64,000 nt of DNA from Hedera helix (taxonomy: Eukaryota; Streptophyta; Magnoliopsida; Apiales; Araliaceae). The notes under the pieces were generated by a model, which worked only from the letters and a program-made list of their open reading frames with translations, ran no database searches and was not told the DNA's origin. Of the stretch, positions 24,196 to 35,751 are shown one piece after another; the first letter of the stretch is position 1; each line of letters starts with the position of its first letter. A program made the position numbers and the translations under genes. The DNA lies in the NCBI GenBank assembly GCA_947179155.2, contig OX359275.1, forward strand, positions 2,924,501 through 2,988,500, given 5' to 3'.

Positions 24196-24380
24196 TTAGA
24201 GATATGGTCTTTAATGGAGATCTGGGGTAGAACTAGGAGGGGAGAGACGAATATAATCAGTCACTAGTGTGTCCCACCTAAATTAGATTTTATTATCTAA
24301 TGAGTTGATTTGAATATAGGGACATGAAGTGATGAGTCAGTTTGTTTGAACTAACAATTATTTTGTGACCACAGTTAAGT

Positions 24381-26557
24381 ATGGCATCTGGAAATCAAGA
24401 GGTTAACTATGGAATACCCGAAGCAAATGTAGCCGAGAATCAGGAGGCCCCAAATAATCCTCCTGCCAACTCAGGAAATAATGTTCCTGATAACATGATG
24501 AACGATGGATTCTTTAGGAATTTCATGCAGTTCATACAGAATCAAGGAAGAGGAAATCCAGTCAATAATAACGGTAGAAACGCTGGCAATTTGAGGATGG
24601 TCACTGTCAAACAATTTAAAGAATTGGGACCACCTGAATTCCACGGGAAGCCTGACCCACTCAAAGCGGAGGCATGGCTAAAGAAGACGACAAAAATACT
24701 TGATGTCTTACAATGCGCTGATGATCAGAAGGTGCCATTTGCCACTTTTATGTTACGAGGTGAGGCAGATCATTGGTGGGAAGCGGTAAAACGTATCCAA
24801 CCTTCAGCACTCGAAATGTCTTGGACAGAATTCGAAGAACTGTTTAACGAGAAGTATTTTCCAGAAAGCATCTGCCATATGAAAGAGGTGGAATTCATTA
24901 AGCTAGAGCAGGGAAACATGACAGCCTCCCAATATGAAGCTAAGTTCGCTGAGTTATCTTGTTTTGCCACCCATCTAGTGGATGACGAAGCACGAATGAG
25001 TCGGATGTTCCTAAGAGGTTTGAGACTCAAAATTCGTCAACAACTTAGCTCTCATAAATTCAGTTTGTATTCAGATGTTGTGGATAGGGCTCAAAGGGTG
25101 GAGCAGACAGATGAAACATTGCAGCCAAGAGTTAATGATCAGCATAGAGAAAGGAATGATAACAACCACAGGAACGAGAATCATCGAGGAGGTAATCAAC
25201 ACTTCGGTGGTAATTCCACATCAAATAACAGAATAGGAGAATCCAGTGGGAACAATTTCAAAAGAAAAAGATTCCATAATAATTATGGAAGGGCACCAGC
25301 ACCAGCACCGACCCCAGTTTCAAGGGGAGAAGATCGACCACCAGTGAGATGTTATAGGTGTGGTCAAGAAGGTCACATCAGCCCAAACTGTACACAGCAG
25401 TCCAAAAAGTGTTACAGTTGTGGGAAAGAGGGTCATCTTGCGCGGTTTTGTCCTGCCACAAAATCGAGTCCAACTGCAATGATGATACCAAAAGCTAGCG
25501 CGGATAAGGGAAAATCTGTAGTTCAAGGGAGAGCTTTTGTTGTGACATCCCAAATGGCACGAAACTCGAACGAGGTGATAACCGGTAAGCTATTCATAAA
25601 TTCTCGTGAAGTCTACGCTTTGTTAGATACTGGCTCTACCCATTCTTTTATCTCACCTGCATGTGCTCAGCGTTTAAACTTAACTCCTGAAAATTTGGAT
25701 TTTGACTTATCAGTTGAACCCTATTAGGAGAAATGACCATTACATCTACTGTCTATAAATCTTGCCTAGTGCAAATCAACAACCTCACATTACCTGTTGA
25801 CCTTATTTCTTTGTAGATGCATGAATTTGATGTGATTTTAGGAATTGATTGGTTGACTACCCATCATGCTAAAATTGATTGTTTTCATAAGATTATTAGT
25901 TTTCATATTCCTAATCAACTTGTCATGCAAATTCAAGCAACTAAACCATTGAAATCTATAACTGTTATTTCTTGCCATAAAGCCATTCGTTTATTGAAAA
26001 ACGGATGTCAAGCCTTTTTAGCTCATGTCACTGATTTGAACAAAAATACGTCAAACTTGAATGATATTCCCATTGTTAATGAGTTTCCTGACGTTTTTCC
26101 TGAAGAACTTCCTGGCTTACCCCCAAACCGTGAAATTGAATTTTGTATTGATCTTGAACCCGGTATCAAGCCCATTTCCAAAACTCCATACCGAATGGCT
26201 CCCATTGAACTTCAAGAGTTAAAAGTCCAACTACAGGAATTGTTGGATACCGGTTTCATTCGTCCGAGTGCATCACCTTGGGGTGCTCCTGTTCTATTTG
26301 TGAAGAAGAAAGACGGGAGTATGAGATTGTGCATTGACTACCGAGAATTGAACCATGTCACCATCAAAAACAGGTACCCGTTGCCTCGGATCGATGACAT
26401 GTTTGATCAATTACAAGGTGCTCAACATTTCTCAAAGATTGATCTCCGTCCTGGATATCATCAGTTAAAGGTTAAAGCTGAGGACATTCCAAAGACTGCT
26501 TTCAGAACTCGTTATGGGCATTATGAGTTTTTAGTCATGCCTTTTGGACTAACCAAT
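24381..26557 (+). pseudogene. TekA gag-pol, first part (frameshift and stop)
   Basis: From ATG 24381 the reading is almost the same as TekB's gag. It has the capsid-like region (residues about 80-240), two zinc knuckles (CYRCGQEGHISPNC and CYSCGKEGHLARFC), and the protease DTGSTHSF motif. One base is missing near 25718 relative to TekB, which shifts the frame into a stop. A G-to-T change makes TAG at 25814. RT then runs intact through YRELN to MPFGLTN at 26557, where TekB is inserted. The rest of pol is at 43614. This copy cannot make the full polyprotein. Confidence 0.9.
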
Positions 26558-27369
26558 TGTAAGACCCCGAATTTTATGAAATACAAAATTTAATTTTTCT
26601 TCATATATATTTTTTTTTGAAACAGTAAGTGGTTAAATTAACAAAATTGAAAGTTAAGGATGTTATGTGCAAATTTTATTTTGTCGGACAATATTCGCTT
26701 TGTCGGGGAATATTCGTTTGGTCGGGGAATATTCGTGCCGTACGACGGCGCCAAAATAATAAATTATTGGTGGACCCCACAACGGAATATTTGTCGGATA
26801 TAGAAAACGACAGAAGTAACCTTTTTAAATAAAAATAGTCAACGGAACTGTTAAAATACCGGTGATAAAAGAATAGTAGCATACGGTAGTTTATGGTATT
26901 TTCTGTAGCACACGGTACTCTACAGTAACACACGGTATTGCATAGTGTCTCATATTATTGGTCTGATAATTGACACCGTAACTGTTACGCATCATTTCAT
27001 CGATAATTGTCACTGCATAATATTTTATATTATCAATTCAATAATTGTTGTTACACAGTATTTTGCATTATTGATTTAATAATTGTCATTACACTGTATT
27101 TTATATCATTGAGTCAATAATTGTTGTTGCACTGTTTTTAAAATTATTGAACCTAATAATTGTCACAGTAACATATGCACAGTAATTCACATTATTGAAT
27201 CAATAATTGTCATTACACAGTAACGTATGCTTTATTTTACATTATTGTTATCTCTATTATGATGTTATTTAAACAGTTGTATTTCATTAATTTATTGACT
27301 TGATATCTAAGAGCTAACTATACTGTATTTATAACAATTAGTCATAATAATTGAATTGATAAAGTTATT

Positions 27370-27620
27370 TGTTTATAATATAAAGTTAGGTGATTATTAG
27401 GTGATATGAAATGAATGGTGTAGATTAAAGTGTGAATTATTGTTGAATAATTGAATTGATTTGTTTATAATATAAAGTTAGGTGATTATTAGGTGATATG
27501 AAATGAATGGTGTAGATTAAAGTGTGAATTATTGTTGAATAATTAAATTGATTTGTTTATAATATAAAGTTAGGTGATTATTAGGTGATATGAAATGAAT
27601 GGTGTAGATTAAAGATAATA
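27370..27620 (+). repeat. TekB U3 tandem repeat, three 92-bp units
   Basis: Each unit contains TTTGTTTATAATATAAAG, GGTGATTATTAGGTGATATG and AATGGTGTAGATTAAAG, ending 80 bp or less before the TATA box. The units are almost identical to one another. The same array is in the 3' LTR at about 41555-41805. Confidence 0.9.
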
Positions 27621-27702
27621 TAATATTTGAAATGGATGGTGTAGATTAAAAGGTGATCTTTAAATGAATGGTTTAGATTAAATGAATGATAAGATTTTTG
27701 GC

Positions 27703-27710
27703 TATAAATA
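27703..27710 (+). promoter_or_regulatory. TekB LTR TATA box
   Basis: TATAAATA is followed by GAAGC; the copy in the 3' LTR is at 41888. A CT-rich stretch (TTCTTTCTTTCTCTCTC) starts about 45 bp later, near a likely transcription start. Confidence 0.65.
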
Positions 27711-28036
27711 GAAGCATTAACTTAAGGATTTTTCATAAACTTCCTTACTTGTTCTTTCTTTCTCTCTCTAAATACTTCTTGTGAAAGTTCTCTCTAAGTG
27801 TGCTTAAGTCATCTTGAGTATTTGTGAAGATCTATAAGTATACGTGTACTGTTCAAGTTAATCAACCTCATTTAAATCAATATCCAGTCACGTGTTACGG
27901 TAAGGGATACCATCTTTTTCATCTTCCATTATTCAAACATACTATGGTAAGGGATTATCATTATTTGATTCTCGATAATAATATTGTTTCTTCCTTACTC
28001 ATAAGACGTGCCTTTTATTTCCATGTATTAAATTGT

Positions 28037-28235
28037 GGGAATAACCTTACGGAGCGGATTGCCGCCTGTTGGTGAATAACCTTTCGTATTCATTTATTAT
28101 TAATCTCTGAGAATAACCTTACGGAGCGGATTGCCGCCTGTTTGGTGAATAACTCTTTGTACTCAAATTATATTAAATTGTGGGAATAACCTTACGGAGC
28201 GGATTGCCGCCTGTTGGTGAATAACCCTTTGTATT
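28037..28235 (+). repeat. TekB LTR leader repeat, three units
   Basis: Three units contain GGAATAACCTTACGGAGCGG, TTGCCGCCTGTT and GGTGAATAAC, against four in TekA and five in TekC. A matching array is in the 3' LTR at about 42222-42420. Confidence 0.85.
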
Positions 28236-29425
28236 AATTTCCTTCACCTTTTGTTAATCAAACCTGCTACGGTAAGGGATATTATTTTCTTTCATACTCC
28301 TAAATCGAAATTTATTATGGAACTATTACTTCTATAATTCCTGAAAATATTATATGTTCCATAATAATTGAACTTCATTATTTCAACTGAACCTTCCTAT
28401 TTACGTGAACCTTTCTATTGAATTGTAACCGTTATTCTGAACTGTGGATCTTGAATATCATTTTTAAATTTCACTCCACATCATGTTGACAATTTGGACA
28501 TTATTTGAATCTGTACAAAGTAAACTTCCGATACTTATTGTTATCCTATTTCTTCTGTTCATCATTTATATCATTCTAATCATCCAAAAATCAAGTTGTT
28601 GTGAATATCTGTGGCCGGGGGCACAGATGTGATATATTTGTTGAACAGATGATAGGTTAAAGGCGATATAATAGGTTAAAGGCGATACATCTGTTCGGTG
28701 TCTTTTATGGCATGTGGTGAATGTTCTCTTTGGCCCGTAGTGCAAAGATGAACTGTTGTTTGGTATGATTATGACCAAAGGCTGAATCTGGTATAATCAT
28801 GACCGTTGGTGCTATTTTGAATATCTTTGGCCCGTAGTACAAAGATGAACTGTTGATGTGCATGATTATGATCAGGAACTGTGAATTTGTATTATCTTGA
28901 CTAATGATATTTCAGATGATAAAAGTTGATGATGTTTTTCCTAAAAAGAGAACCGAGTGGACATTATAGTCTGCATTATTCTTCTAATAGAGTACTCATT
29001 CCGCTGCTATTATTGATCTGAACGTTGTTTAAGAATTTAACTGCAGTTTTTGATATAAACCTTGTAGTCTATTGTATTCTATCAAGAACTCAACTGTTGA
29101 AGACTAATGATAATTTATTCGTCATTATCTTAGTCATGATATTCTTTACTGGGCTATTTGAGCTCACCCTTTCTTTTGTTCCATTGTTTTTCAACAGGAG
29201 ATGAAAACATAACAGGGTCTAGCCGGGGAATGGAGTGAGGGTCCGAGGAATAGTTATCATAGTCTTCACGTTTTGTAAAATAGTGTGGCAATAATAGTGA
29301 AGACTTAGTTGTGTATTATTATACACTGTATTGTTGTACGTTGTGCTTTGTTGTAATAATTTTGTTGTAGTATTTTGACGACTCAAGTTTGGGCTGTGTG
29401 GGCCCAGATTTGGGGGCGTCACAGT

Positions 29426-29437
29426 TGGTATCAGAGC
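29426..29437 (+). other. TekB primer-binding site (initiator tRNA-Met)
   Basis: TGGTATCAGAGC lies two bases after the 5' LTR. It is complementary to the 3' end of plant initiator tRNA-Met, the usual primer of Del/Tekay elements. Confidence 0.9.
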
Positions 29438-29623
29438 TTAGGGATATGATCTTTAATGGAGATCTGGGGTTAGAACTAGAAGGGGAGAGACGAATAGAAT
29501 CAGTCACTAGTGTGTCCTACCTAAAATAGATTTTATTATCTAATGAATCGATTTGAATGTAGGAACATGAAGTGATGAGTCAGTTTATTTGAACTAACAT
29601 TTATTTTGTGACCACAGTTTAGT

Positions 29624-32382
29624 ATGGCATCTGGAAATCAAGAGGTTAACTATGGAATGCCTGAAGCAAATGTAGCCGAGAATCAAGAGGCCCCAAACAA
29701 TCCTCCTGCCAACTCAGGAAATAATGTTCCTGATAACATGATGAACGATGGATTCTTTAGGAATTTCATGCAGTTCATACAGAATCAAGGAAGAGGAAAT
29801 CCAGTCAATAATAACGGTAGAAACGCTGGCAATTTGAGGATGGTCACTGTTAAGCAATTTAAAGAATTAGGACCACCTGAATTCCACGGGAAGCCTGACC
29901 CACTCAAAGCGGAGGCATGGCTAAAGCAGACGACAAAAATACTTGATGTCTTACAATGCGCTGATGATCAGAAGGTGCCATTTGCCACTTTTATGTTACG
30001 AGGTGAGGCGGACCATTGGTGGAAAGCGGTAAAACGTATCCAACCTTCAGCACTCGAAATGTCTTGGACAGAATTCGAAGAACTGTTTAACGAGAAGTAT
30101 TTCCCAGAAAGCATCCGCCATATAAAAGAGGTGGAATTCATTAAGCTGGAGCAGGGAAACATGACAGTCTCCCAATATGAAGCCAAGTTTGCCGAGTTAT
30201 ATCGCTTTGCCACTCATCTTGTGGATGACGAAGCACGAATGAGTCGGATGTTCCTAAGAGGTTTGAGATTCAAAATTCGTCAACAACTTAGCTCTCATAA
30301 ATTTAGTTTGTATTCAGATGTTGTAGATAGGGCTCAAAGGGTGGAGCAAACAGATGAAACATTGCAGCCAAGAGTTAATGATCAGCATAGAGAAAGGAGT
30401 GACAACAACCACAGGAACGAGAACCATCGAGGAGGTAACCAACACTTCGGTGGTAATTCCATACCAAATAACAGAAGAGGAGAATCTAGTGGGAACAATT
30501 TCAAAAGAAAGAGATTCCATAATAATTATGGAAGGGCACCAGCACCAGTACCAACACCAGCACCGACCCCAGTTTCAAGGGGAGAAGATCGACCACCAGT
30601 GAGATGCTATAGGTGTGGTCAGGAAGGTCACATCAGCCCAAACTGTACACTGCAGTCCAAAAAGTGCTACAGTTGTGGGAAAGAGGGTCATCTTGCGCGG
30701 TTCTGTCCTGCCACAAAATCAAGTCCAGCTGCAATGATGATACCAAAAGCTAGCGCGGATAAGGGAAAATCTGTAGTTCAAGGGAGAGCTTTTGTTGTGA
30801 CATCCCAAATGGCGCGAAACTCGAACGAGGTGATAACCGGTAAGCTATTCATAAATTCTCGTGAAGTCTACGCTTTGTTAGATACTGGCTCTACCCATTC
30901 TTTTATCTCACCTGCATGTGCTCAGCGTTTAAACTTAACTCCTGAAAATTTGGACTTTGACTTATCAGTTGAAACCCCATTAGGAGAAATGACCATTACA
31001 TCTACTGTCTATAAATCTTGCCTAGTTCAAATCAACAACCTCACATTACCTGTTGACCTTATTTCTTTGGAGATGCATGAATTTGATGTGATTTTAGGAA
31101 TTGATTGGTTGACTACCCATCATGCTAAAATTGATTGTTTTCATAAGATTATTAGTTTTCATATTCCTAATCAACCTGTCATGCAAATTCAAGCAACTAA
31201 ACCATTGAAATCTATAACTGTTATTTCTAGCCATAAAGCCATTCGTTTATTGAAAAACGGATGTCAAGCCTTTTTAGCTCATGTCACTGATTTGAACAAA
31301 AATACGTCAAACTTAAATGATATTCCCATTGTTAATGAGTTTCCTGACGTTTTTCCTGAAGAACTTCCTGGCTTACCCCCAAACCGTGAAATTGATTTTT
31401 ATATTGATCTTGAACCCGGTACCAAGCCCATTTCCAAAGCTCCCTACCGAATGGCTCCCATTGAACTTCAAGAGTTAAAAGTCCAACTACAGGAATTGTT
31501 GGATACCGGTTTCATTCGTCCGAGTGCATCACCTTGGGGTGCTCCTGTTCTATTTGTGAAGAAGAAAGACGGGAGTATGAGATTGTGCATTGACTACCGA
31601 GAATTGAACCATGTCACCATCAAGAACAGGTACCCGTTACCTCGGATTGATGACATGTTTGATCAATTGCAAGGCGCTCAACATTTCTCAAAGATTGATC
31701 TCCGTTCTGGATATCATCAGTTAAAGGTTAAAGCTGAGGACATTCCAAAGACTGCTTTCAGAACTCGTTATGGGCATTATGAGTTCTTAGTCATGCCTTT
31801 TGGACTAACTAATGCTCCTGCAGCTTTCATGGACATGATGAACCGGATATTCAAGGAACATTTGGATCATTTTGTGGTTGTCTTTATTGATGACATCCTC
31901 ATATACTCCAAGGGTCGCGAGGATCATGAACAACACCTGAGATTGATACTACAAAAGCTCCGTGAAAACAAATTATATGCCAAGTTGAAGAAATGTGAGT
32001 TCTGGCTTGAGGAGGTCGCGTTTCTTGGGCATGTGATTTCTAGTCAAGGAATATCAGTCGATCCTGCGAAGATTGAAACGGTACTAAATTGGGAACAACC
32101 CAAAACAGTAACCGAAGTCCGAAGTTTTCTGGGTCTAGCTGGTTATTATCGGAGATTCGTAGAAGAATTTTCTCGAATCGCCACTCCATTAACGCAGCTT
32201 ACTCGGAAAAGCACAAAATTCATATGGAGCGAGGAATGCGAGAAAAGTTTCCAAGAACTCAAGAAGAGACTGGTTTCAGCTCCTGTTCTGACCATACCAT
32301 CAGGATCAGGAGAATTTGTTATCTACAGCGATGCTTCTGGCAAAGGTCTAGGCTGTGTCCTTATGCAACATGGAAAGGTTAT
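29624..32382 (+). pseudogene. TekB gag-pol, first part (cut by TekC)
   Basis: ATG 29624 follows a roughly 200-bp leader. The order is gag (residues about 80-240), two CCHC knuckles (about 328 and 347, nucleic-acid binding), then aspartic protease DTGS (about 418). RT follows, with CIDYRELN (about 654) and catalytic FIDDIL (about 753), then the start of RNase H with YSDASGKG (about 898). The frame is open throughout until TekC at 32383. Beyond that point the apparent reading to 32458 is TekC LTR sequence. The remainder of TekB pol is at 38860. The two parts total 4647 nt, a whole number of codons, so before TekC arrived it was probably one uninterrupted frame of about 1548 residues. Confidence 0.9.
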
Positions 32383-35300
32383 TGTGACGCCCCCAAATCT
32401 AGGCCCACACAGCCCAAACTTGAGTCGTCAAAAGACTACAACAAAATTATTACAATGAAATACAACGTACAACAATACAGTGTATAATAAAACACAACTA
32501 AGTCTTCACTATTATTGTCACACTATTTTACAACACGTGAAGACTACGACAGCTATTCCTCAGACTCTCACTCCATCCCCCGGCTAGACCCTGTTACGTT
32601 TTCATCTCCTGTTGAAAAACAATGGAACAAAAGAAAGGGTGAGCTCAAATAGCCCAGTAAGAAATATCATGACTAAGATAATGACGAATAAATTATCATT
32701 AGCCTTCAACAGTTGAGTTCTTGATAGAATACAATAGACTACAAGGTTTATATCAAAAACTGTAGTTAAATTCTTAAACAATGTTCAGATCAATAATAGC
32801 AGCGGAATGAGCAATCTATTAGAAGAATAATGCAGACTATAATGTCCACTCGCTTCTCTTTTTAGTAAAAATATCATCAACTTTTATCATCTGAAATACC
32901 ATTAGTCAAGATAATACAACTTCACAGTTCCTGGTCATAATCATGCAGATCAACAGTTCGTCTTTGCACTACGGGCCAAAGACATTCAATATAACACCAA
33001 CGGTCATGATTATACCAGATTCAGCCTTTGGTCATAATCATACCAACCAACAGTTCATCTTTGCACTACGGGCCAAAGAGAACATTCACCACGTGTCATA
33101 AAAGACACCGAACAGATGTATCGCCTTTAACCTAGTATATCGCCTTTAACCTATCATCTGTTCAACAATTATATCACATCTGTGCCCCCGGCCACAGATA
33201 TTCACAACAGCTTGATTCTTGATGATTAATACAAATAACAGTGATACAAATGATGAACAGAAGAACAGGATAAACAATAAGTATCGAAAGTTTACTTTGT
33301 GCAGATTCAAATAATGTCCAAATTGCCAACATGATGTGGAGTGAAATTTAAAAATGATATTCAAGATCCACAGTTCAGAATAACGATTACAGTTCAATAG
33401 AAATGTTCAGAAAATAGGAAGGTTCAGTTGAACTAATGAAATTCAACTATTATGGAACATATAATATTTTCAGGAATTATAGAAGCAATAGTTCCATAAT
33501 AAGTTTCGATTTAGGTGTATGGAAGAAAATAATATCCCTTACCGTAGCAGGTTTGATTAACAAAAGGTGAAGGGAATTAATATCCCTTACCATAGTAAGT
33601 TTGAATAATGGAAGATGAAAAAGATGGTATCCCTTATGAGTATAAAGGAAAATGATATCACTTACGAATATGGAATAAAAGTGTCATGTGATAATTCGTG
33701 TAGACAAATTACTTCCACACGAGACAAATAAAAAGGGTTATTCACCAACAGGCGATAATCCGCACCGTAAGGTTATTCCCATCAATTTGAATACGAATAG
33801 TTATTCACCAAACAGGCGTAATCCGCACCGTAAGGTTATTCCCACAATTTAATAGAATTTGAACACGAAGAGTTATTCACCAAACAGGCGTAATCCGCAC
33901 CGTAAGGTTATTCCCACAATTTAATAGAATTTGAACACGAAGAGTTATTCACCAAACAGGCGATAATCCGCACCGTAAGGTTATTCTCAAAGATTAATAA
34001 GGAATGAATACAAAAGGTTATTCACCAACAGGCGGTAAACCGCGCCGTAAGGTTATTCCCACAATTTAATACATGGAAATAAATGGCACAAGAAAGAAAC
34101 GATATTATTTTCGAGAATCAAAGAATGATAATCCCTTCAAGTAAGAAAGAAAATAATATCCATTTATGATGATGAAAAGAATGATACCCCTTACCGTAGT
34201 AAGTTAGAATATGAAAGAAGATAATATTCCTTACCACAGTAAATTTAAGAGTGTGAAAAGAATAATATTCCTTACCTTAACACGTGACTGGATATTGATT
34301 TAAATGAGGTTGATCAACTTGAAAAATTCCTGCACTCCTTTTGGCCTTCAAACACTCAAGATAACCTTACTATTCTCAGAGAAAACTTATAAAATTCTTA
34401 TAGAAAAATTTTATGTTTTAGGTGTGTTTTTTCTATTCAGCTGAACAAGCTATTTATAGGAGAAAATAAGGCACTATGCGTGGTAGGTGGCTGAAAAAAA
34501 TTTCAGCCGAGGCTGCGCAAACGTTTTAAAAATTTTCAATACTTGCACAGTAATTTTAAAATTTTCAAAAAGTGAACAGTAATGAACAGTAACTTCTGTC
34601 GGCAGATGAACAGTAACTTTCCCGAGATGAACAGTAACTTCCGTCAGTGAATAGTAACTTTTCCGGGAATGAATAGTAAATTCCGGGAGTGAATAGTAAC
34701 TTTTGAAAAATAAAATTTTTTATTTTTCCTGTGGGTCCAACATATAAAATGATGCTACAACAATGATAACAATAATGTAATAAACATGTTACAGATTATT
34801 ATTAATTTAAATAATATAAATTACTGTGTATTTGCTACTGTGACAATTATTTGGTTCAATAATTTTAAAATACAACGCACCAGCAATTATTGACTCAATG
34901 ATATAAAATGCAGTGTAATGACAATTATTAAATCAATAATGCAAAATACTGTGTAGCAACAATTATTGAATTGATAACATAAAATATTATACAACAACAA
35001 TTATTGATGAAATGATGTGCAACAGTTAGGGTGTCAATTTCAGATCAATAATATAAGACACTGTGCAATACCGTGTGCTACTGTAGAGTACCGCATGCTA
35101 CTGTAGAATACCATAAATTACCGTATGCTACTATTCTTTTATCACCAGTATTTAAATAGTTAACACCGTTGACTATTTTTATTTAAAAAGGTTACTTCTG
35201 TCGTTTTCTATATCCGACAATTATTCCGTTGTGGGGTCCACCAATAATTAGTTATTTCGGCGCCGTCGTACGACACGAATATTATATTGCGCCGTCGTAC

Positions 35301-35485
35301 GGGCAGAACGAATATTCCCCGACAAAACGAATATTCCCCGACAAAAAGAATATTGTCCAACAAGGTATAATTTGCACGAAACATCCTTAACTTTTAACTT
35401 TGTCAATTTAACCACTTACTGTTTCATGAAAAAATATATATGAAGAAAATTAAATTTTATATTTCATAAAATTCGGGGTCTTACA
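32383..35485 (-). repeat. TekC 3' LTR (left copy), 3103 bp
   Basis: On this strand it reads TGTGACGCC to TCTTACA, the reverse complement of the Tek LTR ends. The TATA box is at 34451-34458 on the minus strand. Leader repeats lie at 33738-34065. The 83-residue frame at 33146-33397 is just LTR sequence and is repeated in the other copy. Confidence 0.95.
34572..34705. repeat. TGAAYAGTAA array in TekC U3
   Basis: Seven motifs of the form TGAACAGTAA or TGAATAGTAA are spaced 10-22 bp apart on the + strand, which is antisense to the element. The duplicate is at about 37941-38074 in the other LTR. TekA carries the motif in sense orientation. Confidence 0.8.
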
Positions 35486-35751
35486 ACCTCCCCTCCTTAT
35501 GAAATTTCGTCCCCGAAATTGACGTACCTGGCATTTCGAAGAGGTAAGGATACATAACTGTGGTCACAAAATAATTGTTAGTTCAAACAAACTGACTCAT
35601 CACTTCCTGTTCCTACATTCAAATCGTTTCGTTAGATAACAAAATCTAATTTAGGTAGGACACACTAGTGACGTATTCTATTCGTCTCTCCCCTCCTAGT
35701 TCTAACCCCAGATCTCCATTAAAGACCATATCCCTAAGCTCTGATGCCAAC
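35486..35751 (-). other. TekC internal region: PPT, pol tail, leader, PBS
   Basis: The polypurine tract (35486-35497 on the minus strand) is followed by pol C-terminal sequence to about 35550. The junction GTTATGTATCC (minus strand) joins the leader, just before the gag start, to the pol end. The parent sequences share TAAGTAT at these two points, so a deletion through about 7 bp of microhomology is plausible. The PBS is at about 35739-35749. Confidence 0.9.

Larger units (their letters stand above)
26558..29423 (+). repeat. TekB 5' LTR, 2866 bp
   Basis: It starts TGTAAGACCCCG and ends GGGGGCGTCACA. The first 600 bp and the R/U5 part match TekA. The U3 section 27210-27700 does not, and instead holds a triple 92-bp repeat (27370-27620). 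The TATA box is at 27703. Three leader repeats lie at 28037-28235. Confidence 0.95.

Noticed and set aside
32383..32458. C-terminal 25 residues of the long TekB open frame
   Set aside because: They are TekC LTR bases read in frame, not TekB protein.
33146..33397. 83-residue minus-strand open frame, repeated exactly at 36515-36766
   Set aside because: It is conserved only because both lie in the near-identical TekC LTRs. Other Tek LTRs break the frame.
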